Counted from the first letter of the stretch, positions 34,643 to 44,339 are shown. The stretch is DNA of 64,000 nucleotides from Hoeflea prorocentri (GCF_027944115.1 NZ_JAPJZI010000001.1:3038001-3102000); one strand, 5' to 3'. Made by a program: numbers and translations. Notes: a model not told the origin generated them from the sequence alone.

Positions 34643-35491
34643 TCAGATCTGCCAGAGCTTTCTGGCATTGGCACTGTATAACCCATCGCGCTCGGGGATT
34701 GACCAGCCCGCTGTCAGCGCCTGGGTGGCCGCAACCCAGGTCGCCATGCCACCGCCAAGGTTGCAAACGGGAATGTCCGAGCCCCAGACGATGCGTTCCG
34801 GCCCGAAAGCCTCAGCCGTATGCTCAAAGTAAGGTCGAATATCCGCCAGCGCCCAACTGCCCGGATCGGCATAGGCAACGATGCCGGAGATCTTGGCAAA
34901 CACGTTGGGGCGCCTGGCAAGTTCGCTGATACTATCCCGCCAGTCCTCAAAACGCCCGGACGCGATATCCGGCACGCCGCAGTGATCCAATACGAATGTG
35001 ACGTCCGGACAATGATCGACCAACTGCTTTGCCAGGCCGAGCTGGCGGGCAAGCACGCATATGTCGAAGGTCAGTCCGGTGTTTTTCAGTCGATTGATGT
35101 TGTCCCGGAAAAGCGCCGTTGTGCTGACCTCGTCCGGCACCACGTGCAGGACGCGGCGAAACCCCTTTACCGCCGGGTTCTGCCGATTGTGCTCCAGAAA
35201 AGCGGCAAATCCATTTTCTTCGGGGCGGCAGGATGAGATAACCCCGCGCATCAGACTGTCCGGCCGGCCGACAAGGCCGGCTCTCATATCGGTTTCTTTC
35301 TGGATGTCAGATTCTGCGACATCCACCTCCATGTGAAGACACCCGCCAATGCCGAGCCTGGCCGCGTCACGACTGTAATTTTCGAACGTGTTGTCGCGGT
35401 TCAGCGCCTCAACATCTGCGAGCCATGGGTAGTCGAGACTGTCCCGATCGATGAGATGCAAATGACTGTCAAAAAGCATGGGTCCGTCCAA
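34643..35491 (-). CDS. amidohydrolase-family sugar lactonase (L-fuconolactonase-like)
   Basis: A 282-residue TIM-barrel hydrolase of the amidohydrolase-2 type. The N-terminal metal motif is 'DSHLHLIDRD', the mid-barrel shows 'FVLDHCGVPD' and the C-terminal strand 'ERIVWGSDIPV' carries the catalytic Asp. Relatives open L-fucono-, L-rhamnono- or galactono-lactones, or 2-pyrone-4,6-dicarboxylate. The TTG at 35491 is five bases after AAGGAAG and is my preferred start; the ATG at 35479 would remove four residues. It is the first gene of the minus-strand operon with IclR, the binding-protein homologue and a CoA-transferase. Confidence 0.85.
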   Translation of the reverse strand: MDGPMLFDSHLHLIDRDSLDYPWLADVEALNRDNTFENYSRDAARLGIGGCLHMEVDVAESDIQKETDMRAGLVGRPDSLMRGVISSCRPEENGFAAFLEHNRQNPAVKGFRRVLHVVPDEVSTTALFRDNINRLKNTGLTFDICVLARQLGLAKQLVDHCPDVTFVLDHCGVPDIASGRFEDWRDSISELARRPNVFAKISGIVAYADPGSWALADIRPYFEHTAEAFGPERIVWGSDIPVCNLGGGMATWVAATQALTAGWSIPERDGLYSANARKLWQI

Positions 35492-35513
35492 AGTTTCTTC
35501 CTTAACGTAAACG

Positions 35514-35543
35514 TTGACTAAATATGAAAGTCAAGTTTATATA
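35514..35543 (+). promoter_or_regulatory. divergent control region: promoter of the CUT1 operon with inverted-repeat operator
   Basis: TTGACT (35514–35519) and TATATA (35538–35543), 18 bases apart, form a plus-strand promoter 60 bases before the binding-protein start. Inside lies ATATGAAA-N5-GTTTATAT (35522–35542), which agrees at 19 of 24 positions with the 46080 region when read on the opposite strand there. The same gap serves the lactonase operon on the minus strand. A further AACGT-AA-ACGTT palindrome lies at 35504–35515. Confidence 0.6.
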
Positions 35544-35600
35544 CGAAATACTGCCACACAGCGCAGCGCTGCAGAGACTGCAGCCAACCGGGAGGAAACT

Positions 35601-36908
35601 ATGAAAAAAGCGAAGTTAACACTATTACTTGGCGCATCGGCGCTGATGGGGCTTGCCGGCCATGCGGTGGCAGGCGAGTTTGACGGGATTACCCTTCAGG
35701 CCAAGCTGATCGGCGGGCAGCAATATGAGGCTCTCTATGCCCGGATCGCGGAATGGGAGGCCGAAACCGGCGCAAAAGTCCAGGTCATTTCAAAGAAGAA
35801 CCACTTTGAACTGGACAAGGAGTTCAAGTCCGATCTGGCGGCAGGCACCCTTGGATGGTGCGTTGGCTCCAATCACTCCTCATTCGCTTCACAATATCCG
35901 AGCCTCTATACCGATCTGACACCCTATCTGTCGGATGAGTTCATCGCCGAGTATGTGCCTTCGAACATCGCCGCCTCAAAAATCGGCGATGCGCTGGTGA
36001 TGCTGCCACGTGCTCAATTCGACGTCTCGGCTCTTTATTATCTGAAGTCCGTTTACGAGAACGAGGACAACAAGAAGGCCTATATGGAAAAGACCGGCCG
36101 CGAACTGACGCCGCCGGACACCTGGGACGAATACAAGGAACAGGCGATCTTCTTTACCGATGCGCCGAACTTCTACGGCACCCAATATGCCGGCAAGGAC
36201 GAGGCCATTGTCGGCCGTTTCTACGAGCTTGTGGTGGCCGAGGGCGGCCAGCTGTTCAACGAAGACTGGTCGCCGGCCTTTAACTCGGACGCGGGCAAGC
36301 GGGCTCTGAAATGGTTCGTCGATCTTTATCAGGCAGGCGCCGTGCCGCCTGGAACCACATCATATCTGTGGGATGACCTTGGCCAGGGCTTTGCATCAGG
36401 CACCATCGCCCTCAATCTGGATTGGCCGGGCTGGGCAGCCTTCTTCAACGGTGAAGACACCTCGAAGGCCGCAGGTAATGTCGGCGTGAAGGTTCAGCCT
36501 GCCGGCAGCGCCGGTGTGCGCACCGGATGGTCTGGTCACCATGGCTTCTCGGTTACCGAAGCCTGCGACAACAAGGAGGCTGCCGCCTCGCTCGTCGCCT
36601 GGTTGACCAACGAGGACAGCCAGAAGCTCGAGAGCTCTGCCGGCCCGTTGCCGACCCGCACGGCGGTTTGGGACCATGTCGTGGCTTCGGCTGAGGGCGA
36701 TGCTTATCGCAAGGAAGTCCTGGAAGCCTTCCAGACGGCGGCCAGCCACGCCTTCCCGGCTCCGCAGACCCCGTACTGGATCGAAGCGACCAACCTGATC
36801 TTCCCGGAATTGCAGGCCGCGATCCTGGGTGACAAATCGATCGACGAGGCTCTCTCGGATGCATCCGAAGCCGTTGACGAGATGATGCAGGAAAACGGCG
36901 TCTACTAA
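35601..36908 (+). CDS. CUT1-type ABC transporter sugar-binding protein
   Basis: A 435-residue periplasmic protein. The ATG at 35601 follows GGGAGGAAACT. The signal peptide is 'KLTLLLGASALMGLAGHAVA' with cleavage before 'GEFDG'. The mature part shows 'MEKTGRELTPPDTWDEYKEQ', 'FYGTQYAGKDEAIVGRFYEL', 'ALKWFVDLYQAGAVPPG' and 'GTIALNLDWPGWAAFF', the layout of large sugar-binding proteins. It heads an 11-gene plus-strand operon that ends at 44894 with the catabolic enzymes, so it should capture the sugar or sugar acid they break down. Confidence 0.94.
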   Translation: MKKAKLTLLLGASALMGLAGHAVAGEFDGITLQAKLIGGQQYEALYARIAEWEAETGAKVQVISKKNHFELDKEFKSDLAAGTLGWCVGSNHSSFASQYPSLYTDLTPYLSDEFIAEYVPSNIAASKIGDALVMLPRAQFDVSALYYLKSVYENEDNKKAYMEKTGRELTPPDTWDEYKEQAIFFTDAPNFYGTQYAGKDEAIVGRFYELVVAEGGQLFNEDWSPAFNSDAGKRALKWFVDLYQAGAVPPGTTSYLWDDLGQGFASGTIALNLDWPGWAAFFNGEDTSKAAGNVGVKVQPAGSAGVRTGWSGHHGFSVTEACDNKEAAASLVAWLTNEDSQKLESSAGPLPTRTAVWDHVVASAEGDAYRKEVLEAFQTAASHAFPAPQTPYWIEATNLIFPELQAAILGDKSIDEALSDASEAVDEMMQENGVY

Positions 36909-36921
36909 GTCTCCCAAGACT

Positions 36922-36944
36922 GGAGGGGCGCACCGCGCCCCTCC
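36922..36944 (+). terminator. intergenic stem-loop between binding-protein and permease genes
   Basis: A perfect 10-bp GC-rich stem (GGAGGGGCGC/GCGCCCCTCC) with a 3-base loop. In the malE–malF-type arrangement, such stems stabilise the upstream binding-protein message and lower permease expression. No T-run follows. Confidence 0.7.
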
Positions 36945-37011
36945 GACCGCCTGACCGCCGGGCACGACCCGAATAGAGAAACCTTCCGGTTCGAAACCAA
37001 GGACTCGAGCA

Positions 37012-37908
37012 ATGGTGCGCTCCCGCCTACCCACTTGGTTCGTGCTGCTGCTGCCGGCAATCATCATTCTGGTAGCGGTTGTACTGATCCCGCTGATCCT
37101 TTCGCTGTATTCGAGCTTCACGCCATATCGGTTGACGCGGCCCGAAACGCTCTACAAATGGATCGGCCTCTTCAACTATGAAAAGGCGGTGACAAGCGCC
37201 CATTTCTGGGCCGCATTCGGACGCACGGTCCTTCTCCTGACCATTGCGCTCAACCTTGAAATGCTGATGGGCCTCGGCCTGGCGCTGCTTGTCAACAAGG
37301 TGACCTACGGCCAGCGCGCCCTGCGCACCATCATGATGTTTCCGATGATGTTCTCTCCGGTTCTGGTCGGCTTCCAGTTCAAGTTCATTTTCAACGACAA
37401 TGTCGGGCTGGTGAACAATGCGCTTCAGTCACTCGGCCTGACCGATGTCGCCATTCCCTGGCTTGTCGACGGGCAACTGGCCTTTATCTCGATCCTTGTC
37501 GCAGAGATGTGGTCTTCGACATCCGTCTTCGCGATCCTCATCCTCGCCGGGCTTTTTGCCGTACCGCGCGACCCGATTGAGGCAGCAAAGGTGGACGGAT
37601 GTACACCCTGGCAAAGCTTCAGGCACATCACCCTGCCCTACATCATGCCGTTCATCTATATCGCTCTGGCGATCCGCTCGCTGGACGTGGCGCGCGCCTA
37701 TGACATTGTGCAGATCATGACCAATGGCGGGCCTGCCCGCCGGACCGAACTGCTTTGGACGCTGATCGGGCGCACCGGCTATGTGGACGCGAAAATGGGC
37801 TACGCCAATGCCATGGCGTATGTTTCGATTTTCCTGGCCATCGCATTCACCATCTATTTCTTCCGCAAGCTCAACGCCGCGCGCGCTGAACTCGGAATGG
37901 CGAGGTAA
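37012..37908 (+). CDS. CUT1-type sugar ABC transporter permease (MalF-like)
   Basis: A 298-residue inner-membrane permease with six predicted segments, beginning 'LLLPAIIILVAVVLIPLILS'. The cytoplasmic EAA loop that contacts the ATPase reads 'EAAKVDGCTPWQSFRHITLP' about residues 195–215. It is followed after two bases by the second permease gene. Together they form the pore for the substrate bound by the protein encoded just upstream. Confidence 0.95.
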   Translation: MVRSRLPTWFVLLLPAIIILVAVVLIPLILSLYSSFTPYRLTRPETLYKWIGLFNYEKAVTSAHFWAAFGRTVLLLTIALNLEMLMGLGLALLVNKVTYGQRALRTIMMFPMMFSPVLVGFQFKFIFNDNVGLVNNALQSLGLTDVAIPWLVDGQLAFISILVAEMWSSTSVFAILILAGLFAVPRDPIEAAKVDGCTPWQSFRHITLPYIMPFIYIALAIRSLDVARAYDIVQIMTNGGPARRTELLWTLIGRTGYVDAKMGYANAMAYVSIFLAIAFTIYFFRKLNAARAELGMAR

Positions 37909-37910
37909 TC

Positions 37911-38777
37911 ATGGACCAGAACCTCAAACACCGCATACAAGCGCAGACCGCCAAGGTCCTTCATCTGGTCGCCCTGTTCATCGCCATGTGCATTATCTGC
38001 ATTCCCGGTCTTTGGGTGGTGCTGAATTCACTGCGGCCGACCGTGGAGATCATGGCCAAGCCACCGGTGTGGATACCGAGCGAACTCAATCTCGACAATT
38101 ACCGCGCCATGTTCGGCGCCGTCGGCGAAGGCGGCGTGCCGGTGCTGCAATATTTCACCAACTCGCTGATCATCTCGGTGACGTCGACGCTCATTGCCGT
38201 TCTGATCGGCATGGCCGGCGGCTACGCGTTTGCGCGCTATCAATTCAAGGGCAAGGCGGCCATCTTCATCGGGCTCATGCTGACCCGTGCCGTTCCGGGC
38301 GTGTCGCTGTCGTTGCCCTTGTTCATTGTCATGGCAAAGACCGGGCTGATCGACACCCATATCGGCCTGATCCTCGTCTATATCGCATTGAACGTGCCCT
38401 TCACCATCTGGCTGATTGACGGCTTCTTCCGCCAGGTTCCGATCGATCTCGCCCATGCGGCTGAAATCGACGGCTGCACACGATGGCAGGCTTTCTGGAA
38501 GGTGGAGTTTCCCGTGGCGCGCGCCGGGATCGCGTCAGCCGGCATTTTTGCTTTCCTGACATCGTGGAACGAATATGCGCTTGCCAGTCAGCTGACCCGA
38601 TCGACCTTTTCAAAGACGATGCCGGTCGGACTGCGCGATTTCACCAGCGAGTTCACCATCAACTGGGGCGGCATGTGTGCGCTGGCGGTTCTGATGATCA
38701 TACCCGCGCTCATCCTCACATTCATCGTGCAGAAACACCTCATTGCCGGGCTGACCTTCGGCGGCGTGAAAGGATAA
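37911..38777 (+). CDS. CUT1-type sugar ABC transporter permease (MalG-like)
   Basis: A 288-residue permease with six segments. The N-terminal 'LHLVALFIAMCIICIPGLWV' is the first, and the EAA loop 'HAAEIDGCTRWQAFWKVEFP' lies about residues 182–202. It ends three bases before the ATPase gene. The start ATG is immediately preceded by the end of the first permease gene with GAGG. Confidence 0.95.
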   Translation: MDQNLKHRIQAQTAKVLHLVALFIAMCIICIPGLWVVLNSLRPTVEIMAKPPVWIPSELNLDNYRAMFGAVGEGGVPVLQYFTNSLIISVTSTLIAVLIGMAGGYAFARYQFKGKAAIFIGLMLTRAVPGVSLSLPLFIVMAKTGLIDTHIGLILVYIALNVPFTIWLIDGFFRQVPIDLAHAAEIDGCTRWQAFWKVEFPVARAGIASAGIFAFLTSWNEYALASQLTRSTFSKTMPVGLRDFTSEFTINWGGMCALAVLMIIPALILTFIVQKHLIAGLTFGGVKG

Positions 38778-38780
38778 GAA

Positions 38781-39869
38781 ATGGCACAGGTTCGCCTGCG
38801 GGACGTCGTTAAGAGTTATGGCTCGGTTCAGGTCGTCCACGGCATCAATCTTGAGATCGAGGACAATGAGTTCGTGGTCCTGGTTGGGCCTTCCGGCTGC
38901 GGAAAATCCACCACGCTTCGGATGATCGCCGGGCTGGAAGCCATTTCCGACGGAAAGGTGTCCATCGGAGAAAGGGTCGTCAACGACCTGCCGCCGCGCA
39001 AGCGGAACATCTCCATGGTGTTTCAGAACTATGCGCTCTATCCGCACATGACCGTGCGGGAAAATCTTGGCTTTTCGCTGCAGATCGCCAAACGGCCACA
39101 GGCGGAGATCGACGAGGCGGTCAAGGAGGCTGCCAACATCCTGAACCTGAGCGAATTCATGGACCGCAAGCCCGGCACGCTTTCCGGCGGCCAAAGGCAA
39201 CGGGTCGCAATGGGCCGGGCGATTGTTCGCCATCCCGATGTGTTTTTGTTCGACGAGCCACTTTCCAACCTTGATGCCAAGCTGCGCACGCAAATGCGGA
39301 CCGAGATCAAGAAACTGCATCAGAAAGTCAAATCCACCATCGTCTATGTCACGCATGACCAGGTCGAGGCGATGACGCTGGCGGACCGGATCGTGATCAT
39401 GCGCGACGGCCATATCGAGCAGGTCGGCACGCCGCTCGACGTTTTTGAAAATCCGGCCAACACCTTCGTGGCCACCTTCATCGGTTCGCCGCCGATGAAC
39501 CTGCTCTCCGCTCAGGTCAAGGAAGGGCAGCTTGCGCTCGACGGCGGTCCGGTTTCGAAACTGCCGCAGCAGTTTGCCGGCAATGTACAGGAAGGACAGC
39601 AGGTGATCCTCGGCTTTCGCGCCGACAATTTCATGCTTGCCGGTCATGCCATGCAGATGGAAGGCGAATATGCCGAATTCGACATGACGGTGAACCTGTC
39701 CGAGCCGCTCGGCACCGAGACCCTTCTCTTCGGTTCGCTCGCCGGCAAGGAGGTTCAGGCAAAGATGCTGAACCCGCGCCCCGTCGAAGACGGTGAACGG
39801 CTGACCTTTCAGCTCGACCTGACCCGCTGTCACCTGTTTGACGCCGAAACCCAAAAGAGCCTGAGATAG
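38781..39869 (+). CDS. sugar ABC transporter ATPase (MalK/UgpC-like)
   Basis: A 362-residue ATPase. Walker A is 'GPSGCGKST', the signature '[17 protein letters not shown]', Walker B '[12 protein letters not shown]', and the switch His is in '[15 protein letters not shown]'. The C-terminal third is the OB-fold regulatory domain of MalK-type proteins ('[14 protein letters not shown]', 'ILGFRADNF'). It energises the two upstream permeases. The enolase-superfamily gene follows after four bases. Confidence 0.96.
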   Translation: MAQVRLRDVVKSYGSVQVVHGINLEIEDNEFVVLVGPSGCGKSTTLRMIAGLEAISDGKVSIGERVVNDLPPRKRNISMVFQNYALYPHMTVRENLGFSLQIAKRPQAEIDEAVKEAANILNLSEFMDRKPGTLSGGQRQRVAMGRAIVRHPDVFLFDEPLSNLDAKLRTQMRTEIKKLHQKVKSTIVYVTHDQVEAMTLADRIVIMRDGHIEQVGTPLDVFENPANTFVATFIGSPPMNLLSAQVKEGQLALDGGPVSKLPQQFAGNVQEGQQVILGFRADNFMLAGHAMQMEGEYAEFDMTVNLSEPLGTETLLFGSLAGKEVQAKMLNPRPVEDGERLTFQLDLTRCHLFDAETQKSLR

Positions 39870-39873
39870 AGCC

Positions 39874-40986
39874 ATGGCCCGGATCACCGAGATAGAAATC
39901 TTCATGGCGAACCTTCAGCCCAAGGTGAAACGGGTTGACGCCATTCAGAGTTTCGTCAGTCAGGAGACGCCTTTCGTGCGGGTGACAGACGAGGACGGCG
40001 CGAGCGGTCTTGGATATTCCTACACGATCGGCCAGGGCGGACCAGCCGTGATGTCGCTGCTGCGCGAGACTCTGGTGCCGCAGCTCATCGGCCGGGAGGC
40101 TGAAGATATCGGGCGCATCTGGCGCGACCTGCTGTTCTCGACCCATGCCACTGCAGTCGGGGCGATCACCTCTCTGGCGCTTGCGGCGATCGACACGGCC
40201 CTATGGGACCTGCGCTGCAAACGGGCCGGACTGCCGCTATGGCGCATGCTGGGCGGCGCCAAGGCGTCCGTACCCATGTACACGACCGAAGGCGGTTGGC
40301 TGCATATCCCGACCGAGGATCTTGTCTCCGACGCCGTCGAGGCGAAATCTCTGGGCTTTTCAGGATCGAAGATCAAGATCGGACGGCCGCATCTGTCGGA
40401 AGACCGCGAGCGTCTGGCAGCGGTACGCGAGGCGGTCGGCCCGGATTATGAAATCATGGTCGATGCCAATCAGTGCTTTTCCCGGGCCGAGGCCACGCGG
40501 CGGGCAAAGGTGCTTGAGGAAATGGGCATTGCCTGGTTCGAAGAACCGATGCCCGCAGACGATGTTATGGAACATGTACGGCTCGCGGCCTCAACGTCGG
40601 TTCCAATCGCCGTAGGGGAAAGCATGTATTCCCTGTCGCAATTCAAGGATTATCTGACAACCGGCGGCGCAAGCATCGTCCAGGTGGATGTTGCCCGCAT
40701 CGGCGGCATCACGCCGTGGATGAAGGTTGCGCACATGGCTGAGGCCTTCAACGTGCCCGTCTGCCCGCATTTTCTTATGGAACTTCATGTCAGCCTTGTG
40801 TGCGCAATCCCCAACGCACCGTGGCTGGAGTATATTCCGCAGATCGACAACCTGACGGCCGAGCCGATGCGCATGGAGGCAGGCCGCGCTTTTGCGTCCG
40901 ATGCACCGGGCCTCGGGATTGCGTGGGACGAGGACTTGTTGAACGCGGCGCGCATTGACGGGCTCAGCGCCCGGGTGACCAACTGA
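39874..40986 (+). CDS. enolase-superfamily acid-sugar dehydratase/racemase (mandelate racemase subgroup)
   Basis: A 370-residue enzyme. The mandelate-racemase catalytic set is complete and in register with a constant offset of two: Lys166 and Lys168 ('SKIKIG'), metal ligands Asp197, Glu223 and Glu249, and His299 ('CPHFLMELH'). The C-terminal 'WLEYIPQIDNL' and 'APGLGIAWD' also follow mandelate racemase closely. Most relatives in sugar operons dehydrate aldonic or aldaric acids to 2-keto-3-deoxy acids; racemisation is possible. The position after an ABC transporter and before a mutarotase supports a sugar-acid role. Confidence 0.9.
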   Translation: MARITEIEIFMANLQPKVKRVDAIQSFVSQETPFVRVTDEDGASGLGYSYTIGQGGPAVMSLLRETLVPQLIGREAEDIGRIWRDLLFSTHATAVGAITSLALAAIDTALWDLRCKRAGLPLWRMLGGAKASVPMYTTEGGWLHIPTEDLVSDAVEAKSLGFSGSKIKIGRPHLSEDRERLAAVREAVGPDYEIMVDANQCFSRAEATRRAKVLEEMGIAWFEEPMPADDVMEHVRLAASTSVPIAVGESMYSLSQFKDYLTTGGASIVQVDVARIGGITPWMKVAHMAEAFNVPVCPHFLMELHVSLVCAIPNAPWLEYIPQIDNLTAEPMRMEAGRAFASDAPGLGIAWDEDLLNAARIDGLSARVTN

Positions 40987-41005
40987 CCGGAAAGGTGGAG
41001 CGGCA

Positions 41006-41335
41006 ATGCAGAGAATGGGAATGGCAATCGGCCTTAACGCCGAAAAGGTCCAGGAATACAAGACGCTGCACGCCGATGTCTGGCCGGGTGTCCTGAAAAT
41101 GATCACCGAATGCAACATCCGCAACTATTCGATTTTCCTCAAGGAGCCGGAAAACATTCTCTTCGGTTATTGGGAATATCACGGAACGGATTTTGCCGCC
41201 GACGCGGCCAAGATGGCCGCTGATCCGGAAACCCAGCGCTGGTGGGATGTGTGCATGCCCTGCCAGAAACCCTTCGAGCATCGCGGACCGGACGAGTGGT
41301 GGGCGATGATGGAGGAGGTCTTTCACCTCGATTAG
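41006..41335 (+). CDS. L-rhamnose mutarotase-family protein
   Basis: A 109-residue alpha/beta-barrel dimer protein of the RhaM family, which interconverts pyranose anomers. It shows 'RMGMAIGLNAEKVQEYKTLH' with the active-site His, 'VWPGVLKMITECNIRNYSIF', 'ILFGYWEYHG' and the C-terminal 'WWAMMEEVFHLD'. Length is normal. AAAGGTGGAG precedes the ATG. Its presence argues that the transported substrate is a free deoxy-hexose such as L-rhamnose or L-fucose, or a pyranose of similar configuration. Confidence 0.9.
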   Translation: MQRMGMAIGLNAEKVQEYKTLHADVWPGVLKMITECNIRNYSIFLKEPENILFGYWEYHGTDFAADAAKMAADPETQRWWDVCMPCQKPFEHRGPDEWWAMMEEVFHLD

Positions 41336-41337
41336 CC

Positions 41338-42393
41338 ATGACGCAGAATTTTCGACAGCACTGGCCAAAAGCAACGGATCCGAAACCGATCGTCATTTTC
41401 GGGGCCGGTTCCATTGTGACCGACGCACATCTGCCGGCCTATGCGAGGGCCGGCTATCGGGTGGCCGGTGTCTTCGATCCGGATCTGGACAAGACGCGCG
41501 ACCTGGCAATGGCCCATGGTATCGCTGCCTATGGCTCACCGCAGGAAGCGGCATCGGCAGGCGATGTCGTCTTTGACCTTGCCACGCCTCCGGCCGCGAT
41601 TGCCAATATCCTGGAGATTCTGCCCGAGGGTTCCGCGGTGCTCATTCAAAAGCCGATGGGCAGTGATCTTGAGGAGGCTACAGAAATCCTTCAAATCTGC
41701 CGCCGCAGAAAGCTGAAGGCGGCGGTGAATTTCCAGCTCCGGTTTGCCCCCATCACACTGGCCTTGCAGGATGCGATAGAACGCGGGCTTCTCGGCGACA
41801 TTGTCGATTTCGATGCCTGGCTTGCACTCGACACGCCCTGGGGCCTGTGGAAGTTTCTGGAGCCGCTGCCGCGCGTTGAGATCAGTCTTCATTCAATCCA
41901 CTATCTGGATCTGATCCGAGGATTGCTCGGCGATCCGAAAGGCATCCACGCCAAGACCTTGGGGCATCCATCCTCAAAGATTGCCCAGACACGCACCGCC
42001 GCCATTCTGGATTATGGCGATGAGTTGCGCTGCGCCTTGTCGATCAATCACAATCACGCGTTCGGCCGCAAATATCAGGCCTGTGAATTCCGCATTTGCG
42101 GCACCAGGGGCGCTGCCTACCTGCAGCTTGGCGTTAATCTCGATTACCCCAAAGGCGAGGCGGACATATTGGAGATCAACACAGGAGACGGCTGGGAAAC
42201 CGTCACGCTGAGCGGAACCTGGTTCCCGGATGCGTTCGCCAGCCGGATGAGCCAGCTCCAGCGCTTTGCAAGCGGCGAGGACGACACGCTGATCGGAAGC
42301 GTTGAAGACGCCTGGTCGACCATGGCCCTTGTCGAAGCCGCCTATGAAAGCAGCGCCAGCGAAGCCCACCCAATCGCAAGGAGACCGCAGTGA
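41338..42393 (+). CDS. Gfo/Idh/MocA-family oxidoreductase
   Basis: A 351-residue NAD(P)-dependent dehydrogenase. The Rossmann start is '[20 protein letters not shown]', and the conserved Lys lies in 'IQKPMGSD' (Gln replaces the usual Glu of EKP). The alpha/beta substrate domain contains 'VNFQLRF' and '[13 protein letters not shown]' with the usual His. It starts two bases after the mutarotase stop; the previous frame also extends upstream, but the ATG at 41338 fits the family start. It probably oxidises the sugar at C1 or reduces a keto intermediate. Confidence 0.88.
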   Translation: MTQNFRQHWPKATDPKPIVIFGAGSIVTDAHLPAYARAGYRVAGVFDPDLDKTRDLAMAHGIAAYGSPQEAASAGDVVFDLATPPAAIANILEILPEGSAVLIQKPMGSDLEEATEILQICRRRKLKAAVNFQLRFAPITLALQDAIERGLLGDIVDFDAWLALDTPWGLWKFLEPLPRVEISLHSIHYLDLIRGLLGDPKGIHAKTLGHPSSKIAQTRTAAILDYGDELRCALSINHNHAFGRKYQACEFRICGTRGAAYLQLGVNLDYPKGEADILEINTGDGWETVTLSGTWFPDAFASRMSQLQRFASGEDDTLIGSVEDAWSTMALVEAAYESSASEAHPIARRPQ

Positions 42394-42839
42394 ACATTCA
42401 GGAAATCTATTTCGAGGACTATGAGATCGGCCATTTCCGGGAGACCTTCGGGCGCACGATCACCGAAACGGATTTTGTCGTTCACGCCGGACATACAGGC
42501 GACTTCTTCCCGCACCACATGGACAAGGAGTGGTGTAAGACACAGGAATTCGGACAGCGTGTCGCACATGGCACGATGGTGTTTGCGATCGGCATCGGCC
42601 TCAGCGCAAGCGAGATCAACCCGGTCGCGTTCTCCTATGGTTACGACCGCCTGAGATTTGTGAAACCGGTTCATATCGGCGACACGATCCGCACGCGGCT
42701 GACCATCGACCGCAAACATCCCGACCCGAAACGCGAAGGGATGGGTCAGGTCTTCGAGAAAGTCGAAGTGCTCAATCAGAACGATGAAACCGTGCTTGCT
42801 ACCGAACACATCTATCTTGTCGAAATGCGGAAAGCCTGA
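42390..42839 (+). CDS. MaoC-family hydratase/dehydratase, catalytic residues present
   Basis: A 149-residue hotdog-fold protein starting with a GTG that overlaps the previous stop (GTGA). The R-hydratase motif D-x-N-P-x-H appears as 'GDFFPHHMD', with Asp38 and His43 in the catalytic positions. The '[20 protein letters not shown]' segment is shared almost word for word with the second MaoC protein at 44340. Enzymes of this kind add or remove water on CoA thioesters, which fits the two CoA-transferases in the locus. Confidence 0.88.
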   Translation: MNIQEIYFEDYEIGHFRETFGRTITETDFVVHAGHTGDFFPHHMDKEWCKTQEFGQRVAHGTMVFAIGIGLSASEINPVAFSYGYDRLRFVKPVHIGDTIRTRLTIDRKHPDPKREGMGQVFEKVEVLNQNDETVLATEHIYLVEMRKA

Positions 42840-43141
42840 TGAGCGCGTTTTTGAAACTTCACCCGAAGGATAACGTCCGTGTCGCGCTGCGTCCTGTCGA
42901 ACGGGGCGACCGGTTTGAAACCGATGAGGGACCAGTTACATGTTTGTGTGCGGTGGGCATGGCCCACAAGGTCGCCGAGCGCCTGATCGAAAAGGGAAGT
43001 CTGGTGATCAAGTACGGTATGCCCATAGGCACGGCGATCACCGATATTGCGGCCGGCGAACATGTGCACGTCCACAATATCGAGAGCCGATACACACCGA
43101 CCTATCATCATGAAGACCAGGCGGAATCAAGCAATGAATAA
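42839..43141 (+). CDS. UxaA-family dehydratase, small (SAF-domain) subunit
   Basis: A 100-residue SAF-domain protein equivalent to the N-terminal part of altronate/galactarate dehydratases: 'LHPKDNVRVALRPVERGDRF', 'LVIKYGMPIGTAITDIAAGE' and 'HVHVHNIESRY'. The ATG overlaps the MaoC stop (TGATG) and the stop overlaps the large-subunit start by eight bases. In UxaA both parts are one chain; here they are two coupled genes, as also happens in other relatives of the family. Confidence 0.88.
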   Translation: MSAFLKLHPKDNVRVALRPVERGDRFETDEGPVTCLCAVGMAHKVAERLIEKGSLVIKYGMPIGTAITDIAAGEHVHVHNIESRYTPTYHHEDQAESSNE

Positions 43142-44336
43142 GACGTGGCAAGGCTATCTTCGAAAGGACGGGCGAAAGGGTATCCGCAATGCGGTCGCGG
43201 TTGCCTATCTCGTCGAATGCGCACATTTCGTTGCCGACAAGATCGTTCGACCCTTTGACGATGAGGAGGTCCACCTTATCGGCTTTCCGGGCTGCTTTCC
43301 GAACGCCTATGCCCAGACAATGATGGAGAAGCTCTGTACACACCCGAATGTCGGCGCGGTGCTTCTTGTTTCCCTTGGCTGCGAGAGCTTCAACCGCCGG
43401 CGGCTTTCAGAGGTCATTGAAGCCTCCGGCCGGCCGGTCGAGACGCTGGTCATTCAAAGAAACGGCGGCACCGCCGCTACGATCAAGAGCGGTCGGGACT
43501 TCGTCCGCGCCGCGCTTGAGGAAATCGCCGACGTGCCAAAGGTGGAGATGGGTGTCTCCGACCTTGTTGTCGGGACCATCTGCGGCGGCTCGGACGGAAC
43601 CAGCGGCATATCTGGAAATCCGGCGGCAGGACGCGCCTTTGACCGCCTCGTTGCCGAAGGCGCAGCCTGCATATTCGAGGAAACGGGCGAGTTGATCGGC
43701 TGTGAGCATCTGATGGCGGAGCGCGCGATCACTCCGGAACTTGGCGAACTCATCAAGCAATCAGTCGACAAGGCGGCGGCCTATTATGCGGCCCTTGGAT
43801 ATGGGAGCTTTGCTGCGGGGAATGCCACTGGCGGATTGTCGACAATCGAGGAAAAGTCGCTGGGCGCCTATGTGAAATCGGGTGAGGCACCGATCAGCGG
43901 CATTTTAAAGCCGGGAGACACGCCACCGAAGGGCGGGCTTTATCTGATGGATGTCGTGCCCGACGGACCCGTCCGTTTCGGCTTTCCCAATATTGCCGAC
44001 AATGCGGAAATCACCGAGATGATTGCCTCTGGCGCGCATCTGACCCTGTTTGTGACAGGCCGCGGGTCGGTTGTCGGATCGGCGATCGCCCCGGTTATCA
44101 AAATCTGCGCAAATCCGGAAACATACCGCTCACTCGAGGCGGATATGGACGTAAACGCCGGTGCGATTGTCGACGGGCACATGAGCATCGACGGTGTCGC
44201 CGACGAGATCTTTGAACTGATCCAGGACGTTGCGGGCGGCGAGACGACAAAGTCCGAGGCCATCGGCCATCGCGAATTCATCCTGACCTACAAGAGTTTT
44301 GAACCGATCGGGCCGGCATGCCTGCCCGTCACGTAA
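43134..44336 (+). CDS. UxaA-family dehydratase, large (catalytic) subunit
   Basis: A 400-residue protein equivalent to the C-terminal domain of altronate dehydratase, starting 'GYLRKDGRKGIRNAVAV'. The family signature is 'VGTICGGSDGTSGISGNPAA', and Cys residues in 'GFPGCFPNA', 'SLGCESFN' and 'TICGGSD' could bind iron. I place the start at the ATG at 43134. It should dehydrate an aldonic or uronic-derived acid to a 2-keto-3-deoxy acid. With the mandelate-racemase-type enzyme the locus has two unrelated dehydratases. Confidence 0.9.
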   Translation: MNKTWQGYLRKDGRKGIRNAVAVAYLVECAHFVADKIVRPFDDEEVHLIGFPGCFPNAYAQTMMEKLCTHPNVGAVLLVSLGCESFNRRRLSEVIEASGRPVETLVIQRNGGTAATIKSGRDFVRAALEEIADVPKVEMGVSDLVVGTICGGSDGTSGISGNPAAGRAFDRLVAEGAACIFEETGELIGCEHLMAERAITPELGELIKQSVDKAAAYYAALGYGSFAAGNATGGLSTIEEKSLGAYVKSGEAPISGILKPGDTPPKGGLYLMDVVPDGPVRFGFPNIADNAEITEMIASGAHLTLFVTGRGSVVGSAIAPVIKICANPETYRSLEADMDVNAGAIVDGHMSIDGVADEIFELIQDVAGGETTKSEAIGHREFILTYKSFEPIGPACLPVT

Positions 44337-44339
44337 GAT

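Noticed and set aside
38610-39905. Open frame of 431 codons opposite the ABC ATPase
   Set aside because: The plus-strand frame carries all ATPase motifs, so this is an antisense shadow.
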